A stretch of 64,000 nt of DNA. Source: Bacillota bacterium. GTDB taxonomy: Bacteria; Bacillota; Clostridia; Acetivibrionales; DSM-1351. This document shows, one piece after another, positions 1-9,162 of the stretch (within the stretch, counting starts at the first letter, position 1; each line of letters opens with the position of its first letter). A program made the position numbers and the translations under genes. The stretch is from the NCBI GenBank assembly GCA_023400235.1, contig JAEXFI010000054.1, positions 8,409-72,408 of the forward strand, given 5' to 3'. The notes under the pieces were generated by a model. The model saw only the letters and a program-made list of their open reading frames with translations, ran no database searches and was not told the origin of the DNA.

Positions 1-460
1 TATATTTCAGCGTTCTCATGTTATGCAGCCTGTCGGCCAGCTTTATCATAATAACGCGTATATCCTTTGCCATGGCAACAAACATCTTGCGAAGGTTCTC
101 CATCTGCTGCTCTTCCTTGGAAGTAAAGGGCAGCTTTCCCAGCTTTGTAAGTTTGGTTACCCCGTCTACAAGGTCTGCAACTTCGACTCCGAACTGAGCC
201 TTTATCTCGTCATATGTACAGGTGGTATCTTCAATAGTATCGTGAAGCAGGGCAGCAACAAGCGCAGTGCAGTCCAGTTCCATTTCCGCGAGTATTACGG
301 CTACTTCTACAGGATGGATAATGTAGGGCTCCCCTGAATTTCTCTGCTGGCCCTCATGGGCGGCTTTAGAAACATCATATGCCTTTTCAAGCAGTTCAAT
401 GTTACTGTTGGGATCATATTTTTTTACTTTTTCAACAAGCACTGAAAAGCTATCTATCAA
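1..460 (-). CDS. relA: RelA/SpoT (p)ppGpp synthetase/hydrolase, N-terminal part (partial)
   Basis: This is the first 153 codons of the stringent-response alarmone enzyme; the rest lies beyond the left edge. The HD hydrolase domain is visible, with an H-x5-S-G-E-P-Y-I-x-H-P stretch, the metal-binding motif HDTIEDT and the later LADRLHNMRTL segment typical of RelA/SpoT. I place the start at a TTG at 460 because a GGTGGAGG Shine-Dalgarno lies just upstream; an in-frame ATG at 479 is the alternative but has no clear ribosome site. It follows apt by 54 bases on the same strand, the recJ-apt-relA order known from Bacillus and Clostridia. Bifunctionality (synthesis and hydrolysis) is assumed from the family and cannot be checked here because the synthetase domain is outside the window. 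Confidence 0.92.
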   Translation of the reverse strand, partial: MIDSFSVLVEKVKKYDPNSNIELLEKAYDVSKAAHEGQQRNSGEPYIIHPVEVAVILAEMELDCTALVAALLHDTIEDTTCTYDEIKAQFGVEVADLVDGVTKLTKLGKLPFTSKEEQQMENLRKMFVAMAKDIRVIMIKLADRLHNMRTLKY

Positions 461-514
461 AGCATCCTCCACCAGTCATCTGTGACTTTTGTATATCATG
501 ACATAATAAAATGG

Positions 515-1030
515 TTAAAAAGTTACAATTGAGTTTACTTTATAGCCCTCTAATTTCTTTCTGCCATCCAGAAATCCCAGCTCTATAAAATATATTATTC
601 CGGCCACTTCTCCCCCAAGCTGTTCAACAAGCCTTATATTCGCCTCAGTAGTCCCGCCGGTTGCCAGCAGATCGTCCACAATAAGCACTCTTTGTCCTGG
701 CTTTACTGCGTCTTCATGCATTTCCAGCACATCCTGACCATATTCCAGGTCATACTCCACTCTAATGGTTTTGTATGGAAGCTTACCTTTCTTTCTGACA
801 GGAACAAAGCCTTTTTCCATCTGATATGCAAGAGGTGCTCCAAATATAAACCCTCTGGATTCCGACCCCACTATCACATCAAAATCTCCAAGCTGTTCTG
901 CATATGCCTTGAAGGAATCCATACATACCTTAAAGGCTTCTGCGTCCTGAAGAACTGTTGTAATATCGATAAAATCAATTCCCTCCTTGGGAAAATCCAT
1001 AACATGTCTCAGCTTTGCTTTTAAGTCCAT
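515..1030 (-). CDS. apt: Adenine phosphoribosyltransferase
   Basis: The 171-residue protein has the usual length of Apt, which salvages adenine by transferring ribose-5-phosphate from PRPP to give AMP in the cytoplasm. The PRPP-binding signature VLIVDDLLATGGT lies near residues 116-128, and the N-terminal FPKEGIDFIDITT and SRGFIFGAPLA segments are characteristic of the family. It sits between recJ and relA and is probably cotranscribed with them. Nothing unusual is seen in the sequence. Confidence 0.97.
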   Translation of the reverse strand: MDLKAKLRHVMDFPKEGIDFIDITTVLQDAEAFKVCMDSFKAYAEQLGDFDVIVGSESRGFIFGAPLAYQMEKGFVPVRKKGKLPYKTIRVEYDLEYGQDVLEMHEDAVKPGQRVLIVDDLLATGGTTEANIRLVEQLGGEVAGIIYFIELGFLDGRKKLEGYKVNSIVTF

Positions 1031-1163
1031 ATCAATATACCTCTCTTCGTGGTGCTGAATTTATGTATAGATAATATTATAATTAAATACGTCCGCACTT
1101 ACAAATACTTTTTTTCAGCCGAAAAAGCAAGTCCTGCTCCCCAGACACATAAAAAGCGTTTTA

Positions 1164-2927
1164 TTACCTGTAATGCTGCATTACAAGCTGCACGCTCCTG
1201 TTTCCATTATACTCGTTTATATCTATGTTGAATATGATATCCAGCTCAATACCCACTGCTGTTCCTTTATACAGCTTTTCGCATTCCCCGGCACCGTATT
1301 TACCTTTAATGTACTCATCAAAATCCACTGCACTCCCAAAATAGATGCAATCCAATTGCTGGCCCGGTGCCGCCAAAAGTCTGAGCTTTAACACATTTCT
1401 GCCTGAGCCCAGCAAGGCTGCTCTGGAAACGGCAATACCCTTTTCCGCGAAAAGCGGCTTGGGATTTCCCTTGCCATAGGGCTCCAGCAGTGAGAGTTCT
1501 TCAGCCAGCTTGAGGGTTATGCCCGAAAGCAGAATTCTTGCATCTATGTACACCTTTGGAATAAGGTCCTCCTCAGTCAATGCTGCCGATTGGTTCAGTT
1601 TTTTCCTCAGCAGGTCCAGATTTTCACGCTCCAGGCTGAGCCCGGCCGCCATAGGGTGCCCTCCGAAACGGTTAAGCAGCTCCTTGCATTCCAGCAGGCC
1701 TTCAAACATATTATATTCCTCAATGGATCTTCCCGAGCCTTTTACGCCTTTTTCGGCATCAGTTATTATAAATGCGGGTACATTATACTTTTCACGTATC
1801 TTTCCGGCAATAATCCCCGCTATGCTCTCATGAATATCAGGCCTGTAAACCACCAGGATTTTGTCCTCTTTCAGGCTGCTGTTTTCAATGGCGGCAACTG
1901 TCTCTTCCACCCCTGCCAGGGTCATATTCTTTCTTTCGGTATTGAGACTGTGAAGCTCAAAGGCAAGCTTTTCAGCCTCCTCCGTCTCCGGGGTCAATAA
2001 CAGCTTCAAGCCTTTTTCAGCCCAATCCAGCCTCCCTGAGGCGTTAATACACGGTCCGATAATAAACCCCAGATGGTAGACGCCTATCTCCTTTCCCCAT
2101 ATGCCCGTCTGCTGCATAAGGGCTTTCAGTCCTGGATTTCTTGTATTGCCTATCCTGGAAAGGCCCTCTTTCACAAAGATTCTGTTTTCTCCGGTCAGAT
2201 CCACCACATCACATACTGTTGCTATTGCCACAAATTCATAAAAAGCCAGGTACTCGGATTGTGGGATATAAAGTTTCCCATAAAGCACCTGAACAAACTT
2301 AAAGGCCACTCCGGCACCGCAAAGCGATTTAAACGGATAGCTGCAGTCCGGCCTTTTTATGTCTATAACTGCATCTGCCGGGGGCAGTATATGTATCCTT
2401 TCATGGTTTTCATCTTCTATAAACGGAACCTCATGGTGATCCGTGACCACTACGGTAATTCCAAAAGCCTTTGCGTATTCTACCTGATTCCTTGCGGCAA
2501 TTCCGTTATCGCAGGTTATTATGGTGTCCACCTGATCTTCTCTTGCTTTATCAATGATTGCATTATTTATGCCATAGCCGTCCAATATCCTGTGGGGTAT
2601 GGCGTAATCAACCTTTGCCCCGCATCTTTCAAAGGCCTTGTAAAGAATATAGGTACTGACAACACCATCCACATCATAGTCGCCTATTATCCTTATTTTC
2701 TTGCCCTGCCTTATTTTTTCCAGGATTATTTCTACACCCTTTTCCAAGTCCCTCATTGTCCCTGGGTCAAGTAAGGCCCCGGTATTGGGATTTAAAAAGC
2801 TTCTGACAGCCTCAGGTCCAATTATGCCTCTATTTACCATTATTCTGCACAGCAGCGGGCTGACACCCGATTCCCGTGACATTTTGTCAAAGTCTGCTTT
2901 AGGATTCTTTAAAATCCACTTTTCCAA
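1164..2927 (-). CDS. recJ: Single-stranded-DNA-specific exonuclease RecJ
   Basis: The 587-residue protein is a 5'-to-3' single-strand exonuclease of the DHH phosphoesterase family, used in recombination and mismatch or base-excision repair. The metal-binding motif GDYDVDGVVS is near residues 62-71, followed by TDHHE around residue 162 and an NASGRLD segment. The DHHA1 motif GGHPMAAGLS is near residue 425, and a C-terminal OB-like region follows. The length fits the short clostridial RecJ form. The gene lies between holA (upstream, 119-base gap) and apt, in the order common in Firmicutes. Confidence 0.96.
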   Translation of the reverse strand: MEKWILKNPKADFDKMSRESGVSPLLCRIMVNRGIIGPEAVRSFLNPNTGALLDPGTMRDLEKGVEIILEKIRQGKKIRIIGDYDVDGVVSTYILYKAFERCGAKVDYAIPHRILDGYGINNAIIDKAREDQVDTIITCDNGIAARNQVEYAKAFGITVVVTDHHEVPFIEDENHERIHILPPADAVIDIKRPDCSYPFKSLCGAGVAFKFVQVLYGKLYIPQSEYLAFYEFVAIATVCDVVDLTGENRIFVKEGLSRIGNTRNPGLKALMQQTGIWGKEIGVYHLGFIIGPCINASGRLDWAEKGLKLLLTPETEEAEKLAFELHSLNTERKNMTLAGVEETVAAIENSSLKEDKILVVYRPDIHESIAGIIAGKIREKYNVPAFIITDAEKGVKGSGRSIEEYNMFEGLLECKELLNRFGGHPMAAGLSLERENLDLLRKKLNQSAALTEEDLIPKVYIDARILLSGITLKLAEELSLLEPYGKGNPKPLFAEKGIAVSRAALLGSGRNVLKLRLLAAPGQQLDCIYFGSAVDFDEYIKGKYGAGECEKLYKGTAVGIELDIIFNIDINEYNGNRSVQLVMQHYR

Positions 2928-3046
2928 TTTATAACCCCCAAAAAATTAAATTCTATCCTGTAGTGCTGATTAAGGTGTGGCAACAGTCAAAAATGCTGCT
3001 CACTCCCGGACGAGCTTAAAATAAAAGCTTTTAATCATATATAAAT

Positions 3047-4075
3047 TTATTTGCGCCCCATTGCTGCTATCAGCAGTTCTATGGCAATCCGGTCGGATAT
3101 TCTGCCTGTTTTTATGGACTCGTCCAGCTCCAGGCTGTAATACATGGCATTTTCCAAAAGACCAATATCCAGGTTCCGGCTGATGCTTACAACCTTTGAA
3201 GCTATAAAAGGCGTAAGTCCCAATTGCTTTGCAGCCGCATCCTCCCTGACTCCCTGCGTCTTCAAAAGCTTCAGCCTGTAGACCATTCTTATCTGCCGGA
3301 TAACCATGAACAAAACCTTCTGCATGGGCTCCTTCAAGGCCGCCATATCATTGAGCAGCGAAAGTGCTTTTGAATTGTCCCCCTCCGATATGGCATCCGT
3401 TAAATCAAAAATCCTGCTTTTAATGGTTTTGACACATACCGTCTGTACATCCGTTATATCTATTTCATTTTTACCGCCTGTGTAGTTTACCACCTTATCA
3501 ACCTCGTTCAGCAGCTCGGTCATTGCATATTCACTGTTTTCAACCATATATGATGCCGCCATCTGATCAATAGTCTTATTGTAGCTTTTGAAAACCTTGA
3601 CAACCCATTTTACCAGGTCTGCAGGCTTTTGATAATCCATTTCCACCAGCAGACCATTCTTCTTAACAGTATTTACCAGCTTCAGCCTCTTGTCAATTTC
3701 ACTTTCTGCAAATATAAGACATGTATACTGTGGTATTTTCTCAAGGTACTCGGCCAATTTGTCCTTGCCGGCTCCGCCTCCGGCAGCGCTTTCCGCCCCT
3801 GAGCCCTTTTTTCCCTTGAAAAGCCCTGTGTTTTTGGCAATTATGAGCTTCATGTCACTGAACATGGGCAGGGTTTCACAGTTTGCAATAATTGCCTGGA
3901 CCTCAGTCTTCCCTTCAAGCCACACATAGTTGAATTCCTTGTTGTCCTCGGAAACTATGAGCTTTGCTATGGCGTTTATATAGTACTTGATCAAGTATTC
4001 CTCAGCCCCTGCGAACAAATATACATTCTGAAGTTTTTCTTCCTTAAGCTGTTTTTTTAGAATATCCAGACTCAT
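3047..4075 (-). CDS. holA: DNA polymerase III subunit delta
   Basis: The 342-residue protein matches the delta subunit of the clamp loader, which opens the sliding clamp ring. The N-terminal segment with NVYLFAGAEEYLIKYYI is the degenerate AAA-like opening of HolA, and the middle and C-terminal parts (KEPMQKVLFMVIRQIRM, then the LELDESIKTG turn) match the family's helical collar. It lies directly after comEC, an order widespread in Firmicutes. It is 51 bases downstream of comEC and probably in the same transcript. Confidence 0.93.
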   Translation of the reverse strand: MSLDILKKQLKEEKLQNVYLFAGAEEYLIKYYINAIAKLIVSEDNKEFNYVWLEGKTEVQAIIANCETLPMFSDMKLIIAKNTGLFKGKKGSGAESAAGGGAGKDKLAEYLEKIPQYTCLIFAESEIDKRLKLVNTVKKNGLLVEMDYQKPADLVKWVVKVFKSYNKTIDQMAASYMVENSEYAMTELLNEVDKVVNYTGGKNEIDITDVQTVCVKTIKSRIFDLTDAISEGDNSKALSLLNDMAALKEPMQKVLFMVIRQIRMVYRLKLLKTQGVREDAAAKQLGLTPFIASKVVSISRNLDIGLLENAMYYSLELDESIKTGRISDRIAIELLIAAMGRK

Positions 4076-4126
4076 GGTAATCTCCTTTTGTTTTTACTGC
4101 CACACCTATTTGATTGAACACGGGCC

Positions 4127-6508
4127 TTAAGGCTGCATGGTGGTTATTCTCAAATCCCTGCCATAGCTTCTTGCTATAACCGCACCACATTCATCCGTCC
4201 TGTAAAGCTTGATGCCCCGTTCCGCAAACCTGTCCACAACAAACTGGGAGGGATGTCCGAATTTGTTGCGCTCCCCCACCGAAAACACTGCATATCCGGG
4301 CCTGACACTGTCTATAAAGGCCCCGCAGCTTGAGGTCGCAGACCCGTGGTGCCCCACCTTCAGCAAATTGGCGGAAACATCCGCTCCTGCCTCCAAAAGC
4401 CTTTCTTCCGCAGGAATCTCACTGTCACCGGTAAATAGCACCTTTATGTTTTTGTAAATTAATTTTAGCACCAATGAGCTATTATTTAAAGACTGCTGTG
4501 ACAAACTGTCCTCAGAAAAGGCCAAAGGACTTAAAACCTCCATCCTGGTATCACTGTCAAGCCTTATGACATCACCTTTCCTGCATAGCTCAATCCTGAT
4601 TCCCCTTTTCAGACATATGTCCCTTATGGCTTGGAAGCCGTCCCCATCCGTATCCGGCAGAATCACCCTTCCTACCCTGATATCCCTTAGTACAGCCTTG
4701 AGCCCCTCAGTATGATCCGAATGTCCATGGCTGGCTATTACAATATCTATGCTTCGGGTGCCCTGGTCAAGAATATATGGTACCATAACCGATTGGCCTA
4801 TATCAAATGCAGATTTTGATCCCGCCTCCCTGCCGCCGCCATCAATGAGAACTTTTGTGCCCCGTGCTGTCCTGATGAAGGCTCCGTCACCCTGTCCTAC
4901 ATCCAGAAAGGTTATGGTCAGGGGCTTTGGCAGAAAGCTTACGGCCAGCAGCAGCACAAGGAACAGTGGAACGGAAGCCAGCATGGCCCGCCTGAAAACC
5001 TTTTTCCCTCTCATTCTCTCCCGGCCTTTAAATATGTACAGCACCGCTGAATAATAAATAAACAGCAGCCAGCCTGGGGGTGTAGGCAGGAGCAGGGAAG
5101 CAAACGGCAGTCTGGCAGAGGTTTCTGCAACATAAAGTATAAAGGACAAAAAAGTATTATTTATATAGCCTATAAGGACTGCCAGATGAATATTAAGAAG
5201 TCCGGCGAAAACCATGACAAAGCCCATAACCGTTATCACCTGTACCAGAGGGACTACCATCAGATTTGTAATTACCGAAATTATGGAAAGGTTGTTGAAG
5301 TAGTACAAGGTAACAGGTACAGTGCCCATTTGCGCCGCAAGGGTTGCAGCAAGGGTATCAGCCAGAATTTCAGGCAGATATCTGCCTGTGACAGCTTTCT
5401 TAATGGCCGGATAGAGAAGTACCAGTGCCAGCGTGGCTGAAAATGAAAGCTGAAAGCCTATGTCATACAGAGTATATGGGTTTATAAGTAAAAGTAGCAG
5501 TGCCGCTGAGGAAATACTTGTGTATATATCGGGTTCCCTCATAAGGATTTTTCCGGCCATAATAATTATTCCCATTAGGACGGCACGGACTACAGAGGCT
5601 GAAAAGCCTGCCACAAAAACAAAAAGCAGGAGTACAGGAATGACAATCAGTCCAGCGGCCTTATTACTCAGACGAATTAACCTGCACAGGTACATGAGCG
5701 GCAAAATTATAAAGGCCACATTCATTCCCGAGGCAACCATGATATGGGTCAGGCCGGCCTGTCTGAAAGCCTCTGAAGCATTTTCACCCAATCCGTCCTT
5801 ATAACCTATTATCATTCCGGCCAGCAAGCCGCCCTGGTTTTTATCCAGACAGTCACCCACTATTCCCAGAACCCTGTTTTTTATCTTGAAGCCAAGCTTG
5901 TAAAGTATGCCTCCGGGCTCCGTCCCCCTGACCGCTATGTCCCTGCCGTTCATAATATTAATTGTACCCGACACACCCACCGATGCCAGATACCTCTGAT
6001 AATTAAAGCCTCCTGGATTGACTGCTCCCTTGGGCCTTTCAATCGCCGTCCTAAGGGAGAGCCTTGTCCTGTAAGTTAATTTTTCATATGCCAGGGTACC
6101 GTCCTCCAGTCCGTATATGTTTACAATCATCCGTGCATCAGTGTTTTCGGCACCCTGGGAGGGCAAGCCCAAGTGTTGGGCTCTGAAGGTAAATTTGAGC
6201 CTGTCAGGAAAGGCTTCAACTTCACTGTCAATATAGCCCTCAAGTGAAATTTGTTTACCATAATATTGCTCCAACTCCAGCAGATACTTATTCTCTGATT
6301 TTATGAGCAGCAGTCCTCCTCCGCAGAAGAACAGCAGGCACAAGAACAGCAGCCCGGCATTTCTCCCCAGCTTATTGAACAAAATAGCCAGCAGCATGGA
6401 ACCTGTTGCTGCCAAGGGCAAAAACAAATAAACCTTGTGCATGTCCGCCAGGATTATTCCTGCCACAAACAGGCAGCAAAGCATACAAAGCGGTCTTTTT
6501 AAAAACAT
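4127..6508 (-). CDS. comEC: DNA internalization competence protein ComEC/Rec2
   Basis: The 793-residue membrane protein forms the channel that takes up transforming DNA as a single strand. Roughly the first 60 residues are hydrophobic, followed by a soluble DUF4131-type region to about residue 190, a polytopic Competence domain (about 215-490, with HIMVASGMNVAFI), and a C-terminal metallo-beta-lactamase-like domain from about residue 530. The latter has FLDVGQGDGAFI, the metal site ASHGHSDHTEGL and a KVGHHGS motif. The gene is intact and full length, so natural competence is possible, although other com genes are not in the window. This matters beside the anti-plasmid Wadjet operon further on. 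Confidence 0.95.
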   Translation of the reverse strand: MFLKRPLCMLCCLFVAGIILADMHKVYLFLPLAATGSMLLAILFNKLGRNAGLLFLCLLFFCGGGLLLIKSENKYLLELEQYYGKQISLEGYIDSEVEAFPDRLKFTFRAQHLGLPSQGAENTDARMIVNIYGLEDGTLAYEKLTYRTRLSLRTAIERPKGAVNPGGFNYQRYLASVGVSGTINIMNGRDIAVRGTEPGGILYKLGFKIKNRVLGIVGDCLDKNQGGLLAGMIIGYKDGLGENASEAFRQAGLTHIMVASGMNVAFIILPLMYLCRLIRLSNKAAGLIVIPVLLLFVFVAGFSASVVRAVLMGIIIMAGKILMREPDIYTSISSAALLLLLINPYTLYDIGFQLSFSATLALVLLYPAIKKAVTGRYLPEILADTLAATLAAQMGTVPVTLYYFNNLSIISVITNLMVVPLVQVITVMGFVMVFAGLLNIHLAVLIGYINNTFLSFILYVAETSARLPFASLLLPTPPGWLLFIYYSAVLYIFKGRERMRGKKVFRRAMLASVPLFLVLLLAVSFLPKPLTITFLDVGQGDGAFIRTARGTKVLIDGGGREAGSKSAFDIGQSVMVPYILDQGTRSIDIVIASHGHSDHTEGLKAVLRDIRVGRVILPDTDGDGFQAIRDICLKRGIRIELCRKGDVIRLDSDTRMEVLSPLAFSEDSLSQQSLNNSSLVLKLIYKNIKVLFTGDSEIPAEERLLEAGADVSANLLKVGHHGSATSSCGAFIDSVRPGYAVFSVGERNKFGHPSQFVVDRFAERGIKLYRTDECGAVIARSYGRDLRITTMQP

Positions 6509-6619
6509 GGGACCTCCGTATGACCTTCATAAAGTTACTAAGAAATTATTATTATTTTGAATTGTAGAATCTAAAAAACAGTTAAGGTTCATTCCGCAAA
6601 AAAGAATTTAGAAAGAAAA

Positions 6620-6666
6620 GAAAAGAAAAAATGATGCGCAAAAACGTCCAGTACGGACGTTTTTGC
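6620..6666 (-). terminator. Intrinsic terminator of the NlpC/P60 gene
   Basis: A perfect 12-bp inverted repeat (GCAAAAACGTCC with a 5-base loop, 6638-6666) lies just past the stop of the NlpC/P60 gene. On the minus strand it is followed by a T-rich run at 6620-6632. This separates the hydrolase transcript from comEC. Confidence 0.8.
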
Positions 6667-6681
6667 TGGTTTATGATAAAA

Positions 6682-7584
6682 TTACATTACTCTTTTTGCA
6701 CCAATATATTTTCCCTGGTATTCTGATAGGTCCTGGATAATAACCTGTTTATTTGAAGTAGATGCATGAATAAAAAGGCCTCCTCCTATATAAATACCTA
6801 CATGGTCAATTGCGCCAGATGCCTTCCTGGAAGATGCGTCAAAAAACAATAGATCTCCTGCTTTTAATGCACTCTTGGATACCTTTACACCGTTAGAATA
6901 CATGCTTGCAGCGGAACTATTAAGTTTAATTCCGAAATTCCTATAAACGTATCCAACGAAACCTGAGCAATCAAAGCCACTTGGGCTTTTTCCACCATAA
7001 ACATACCGTACCCCAACAAATTTCTTAGCGTATGCAACTATATCACTTTCGGCAGAGTCACCGGCTACTCCTGAATCTGCATCTGATAAGGTTGATACTG
7101 TTGTAGAACGAGATGATTTTTGTTCGGTACTGGCGGCCGTAACAAACTTGGTTACTACATAACCTGTCTTGCTGCCCACCTTTACCTTGTGCCAACCTGA
7201 GAGAGTATCAAGAATCTCTACACTCTTCCCCTTACTTAGCGAATCGATTATCTTGCCGGATGTGCTGGCAGTTTCTCTGAAATTAACACCATTGGCATTA
7301 ATCGTACCTTTAGCAGTTAATACTTTTATGTAATCACTGCTTACCCAGCCTGTTTTTCCATTAAAGGAAATCTTGTACCAGCCATTGGACTTATCAACAA
7401 TCGATACCCTTGAATTGGATAGCTTTGTGATTACACTTGAAGTAGTATCCGGTGCCGTTCTCACGTTTACCTTGGTTCCGACTATCTGGGCAGGCTGTGA
7501 AGCCGCCATAGCCACTGAACAAATCAAAACCAGAGAAAAAGCAAAAATACATCCCACAAGTATCTTGCTGATCTTACCTGACAT
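6682..7584 (-). CDS. Secreted SH3/NlpC-P60 cell-wall endopeptidase
   Basis: The 300-residue protein has a signal peptide (hydrophobic residues 8-26, likely cleavage near VAMA-A). Two bacterial SH3 domains follow (about 33-88 and 92-148, each with NVRTAP/NFRETA and GWY/GWH-K-V motifs), then a Ser/Asp-rich linker and a C-terminal NlpC/P60 cysteine peptidase domain (about 180-300). The catalytic residues can be read as Cys206 in FDCSGF, His261 in DHVGIYIG and His273 in FIHAS. Such enzymes cut gamma-D-Glu-diamino acid bonds in peptidoglycan stem peptides; SH3 domains bind the wall. The start has a strong AGGAGG site. A c-di-AMP riboswitch precedes it, the usual arrangement for this gene type. Confidence 0.93.
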   Translation of the reverse strand: MSGKISKILVGCIFAFSLVLICSVAMAASQPAQIVGTKVNVRTAPDTTSSVITKLSNSRVSIVDKSNGWYKISFNGKTGWVSSDYIKVLTAKGTINANGVNFRETASTSGKIIDSLSKGKSVEILDTLSGWHKVKVGSKTGYVVTKFVTAASTEQKSSRSTTVSTLSDADSGVAGDSAESDIVAYAKKFVGVRYVYGGKSPSGFDCSGFVGYVYRNFGIKLNSSAASMYSNGVKVSKSALKAGDLLFFDASSRKASGAIDHVGIYIGGGLFIHASTSNKQVIIQDLSEYQGKYIGAKRVM

Positions 7585-7593
7585 TGGCTCCTC

Positions 7594-7738
7594 CTATAAT
7601 TCGCTTCCGAAGTTAGCTGTCGGGCTCGGGCAATAGGATCTCCCTACCATTTTCATGGACTCACCCCAATAATTTGGTTCCTCCGTACCCTTTTACGGGA
7701 TTCAGCTTTATTTACGGCAAATAAATCAAGGTTCAAAA
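7594..7738 (-). promoter_or_regulatory. Cyclic-di-AMP riboswitch (ydaO/yuaA type)
   Basis: The leader of the NlpC/P60 gene, read on the minus strand, contains the conserved blocks of the ydaO riboswitch in order: AATCCCGTAAAAGGGTACGG (about 7682-7701), GGGGTGAGTCCATG (7654-7667), TAGGGAGATCC, and the diagnostic CCGACAGCTAACTTCGGAAGC-like end (7603-7623). In known cases high c-di-AMP turns such genes off, linking turgor and potassium state to wall hydrolase synthesis. I recognised the blocks by eye; no covariance model was run. The exact ends are approximate. Confidence 0.88.
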
Positions 7739-7865
7739 TTTCTATAATTTAGTCCCACTGCATTTATTTGCTCTTTGAACATTATATTCAAATTGTAACA
7801 GTTTGTCAAACTTTTTGAAATAAAACAGCAATTTTTTAGTAATATTTTTGTAATATGTATGTCAT

Positions 7866-8381
7866 TTATAACAATTTAAACATTATTTGTACAGTATCAT
7901 TATATTTTACCGTTTTTCTATCCGGGAACTGGTTACAGTCAGTAAAGCCACATTTTCTCCAAAAATTAACTCCCACAGTGTTAGGCTTGAAGACCGAAAG
8001 ATAAATCCTGGCGGCAATACTGCCACTCCTGAAATATTCCTCCAGCAGGCACATGACCCTTTTCCCATATCCCTTACCCTGATATGGCGTATCTATTACC
8101 ATGGAATTTATCCATACAAGCTTGCTGTTATTTATGACTGTTCCCTTCACCAGGCCTATGGTCTCGCCGGAATGCAGCCGTACGTGCAGAAAAAATACAT
8201 TTTCCCTATTTATAAACTGGCATATGTTGTTGGCAAATTGCTCATAGCCTATGGGCTGGAAAATACCAGTGGCATATTTAAAATCATTTGAATTTGTGTA
8301 TATGGAATAAATTTTTTTTATGCTAGTCTTGTCTATATTTTTAATGAATAAGCAGTCGTCATTAACATGAATATTGAGCAT
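7866..8381 (-). CDS. GNAT family N-acetyltransferase
   Basis: The C-terminal half carries the GNAT fold: a beta-strand segment WINSMVIDTPYQ followed by the acetyl-CoA pyrophosphate loop GKGYGKRV and a late FWRKCGF motif. The substrate cannot be told from the sequence. I start the gene at the ATG at 8381 because AGGTGG sits five bases upstream; an in-frame TTG at 8489 would add 36 residues but has no ribosome site. The gene is monocistronic and AT-richer than its neighbours. Confidence 0.82.
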   Translation of the reverse strand: MLNIHVNDDCLFIKNIDKTSIKKIYSIYTNSNDFKYATGIFQPIGYEQFANNICQFINRENVFFLHVRLHSGETIGLVKGTVINNSKLVWINSMVIDTPYQGKGYGKRVMCLLEEYFRSGSIAARIYLSVFKPNTVGVNFWRKCGFTDCNQFPDRKTVKYNDTVQIMFKLL

Positions 8382-8561
8382 ACGGTCCACCTGAAAAATC
8401 TTTATCATATTTTGCTTCTTTATAGAATTATACCAGATAATATCAAGGATATGAATTTCAAATTCCGCTGCATAGGAAATATTTGACAATTTTTTATATA
8501 TTTATTATAGTTATTTTGTCAGAACTATATAATAAATAAAATTGAGGTGGAGAATACATTT

Positions 8562-8810
8562 ATGTGTGAAGATATGGAAAATTATGATAAGCAACTGCTG
8601 GAATGCTGTATTGCCATGCTTTCTATCCTTTTGAAGCAATATAGAAATAAAATCATTAATATAACTGATTTTAAAAGTCACACAGCAAATAAAATCAGAT
8701 ATATCACTGAAAATATAGACCTGGAAACAAATTTTATTAAGAAAAAAGCAATTAAAAACTTAGTCAATGAATGTAATTCAATCAATGTAAAAAATTATTC
8801 CGGTTTGTAG
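8562..8810 (+). CDS. Small hypothetical protein (82 aa)
   Basis: This is a short charged, probably helical protein rich in Lys, Asn and Ile, with no domain I recognise. The ATG at 8562 is preceded by GAGGTGG at 8544-8550; an in-frame GTG at 8547 overlaps that site and is less likely. Its last 16 bases overlap the end of the convergent Spo0E-like gene. The adjacent sporulation-type gene is suggestive context only; I assign no function. Confidence 0.6.
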   Translation: MCEDMENYDKQLLECCIAMLSILLKQYRNKIINITDFKSHTANKIRYITENIDLETNFIKKKAIKNLVNECNSINVKNYSGL

Positions 8811-8950
8811 AATTTGATTATAAGGTTATCCAACCGTGTACTGATTCGCAGGATATCATGCTGTGCCCAAGGCTCGTTTTCCAGAAGATCGTATAATTCT
8901 TCCTTTAGACATTCAACTTCCTTATTAAGCAAAAAAGCGTTGTTTTCCAT
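8795..8950 (-). CDS. Spo0E-like aspartyl-phosphate phosphatase
   Basis: From the ATG at 8950 the product has 51 residues, the typical size of Spo0E family proteins that dephosphorylate Spo0A~P and delay sporulation. It shows the two-helix pattern of the family: an L-K-E-E-L-Y-D-L-L first helix, then ILRISTRLDNLIIKFYK, which holds the S-x-x-L-D signature and the I-x-x-F/Y-Y end. A weak GGTGAT precedes the ATG; a longer in-frame start at 9037 adds an unlikely hydrophobic leader. It is convergent with the small gene at 8562. Confidence 0.75.
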   Translation of the reverse strand: MENNAFLLNKEVECLKEELYDLLENEPWAQHDILRISTRLDNLIIKFYKPE

Positions 8951-9088
8951 GTTAATCACCATTCTTTTCTTTAGTAAATAATCCGTTCTGCATAATATTA
9001 CCATCTTTTTTGTAAAAAGTAAATATAAAAAATCCATAATGTAATAATTTTGTATAATTTTTCCTTTTATTTTTCCCCTAAAATATAC

Positions 9089-9117
9089 TTTACATTATCA
9101 TCAAAAAAGCTTATATT
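9089..9117 (+). promoter_or_regulatory. Promoter of the MarR-exporter unit
   Basis: TTTACA (9089-9094) and TATATT (9112-9117) are spaced by 17 bases, a good sigma-A match. The expected start of transcription (about 9124) lies just before the palindrome at 9131, which suits repression by the MarR product. Confidence 0.6.
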
Positions 9118-9130
9118 AATAATTAAATAG

Positions 9131-9147
9131 TTTGAAATTCAAAGTAA
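9131..9147 (+). promoter_or_regulatory. MarR operator 1 (upstream of marR)
   Basis: The core TTTGAAATTCAAA is a perfect inverted repeat of two 6-base arms around one base. On the minus strand the 17-nt string TTACTTTGAATTTCAAA is identical to the one found on the plus strand at 9638-9654. It lies between the promoter and the marR start. Confidence 0.7.
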
Positions 9148-9162
9148 ATGAGGTGTTCTAAA

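Noticed and set aside
2073..2774. 233-codon plus-strand ORF inside recJ
   Set aside because: It lies fully antisense to recJ, has no ribosome site and a Cys/Tyr-rich composition typical of antisense frames.
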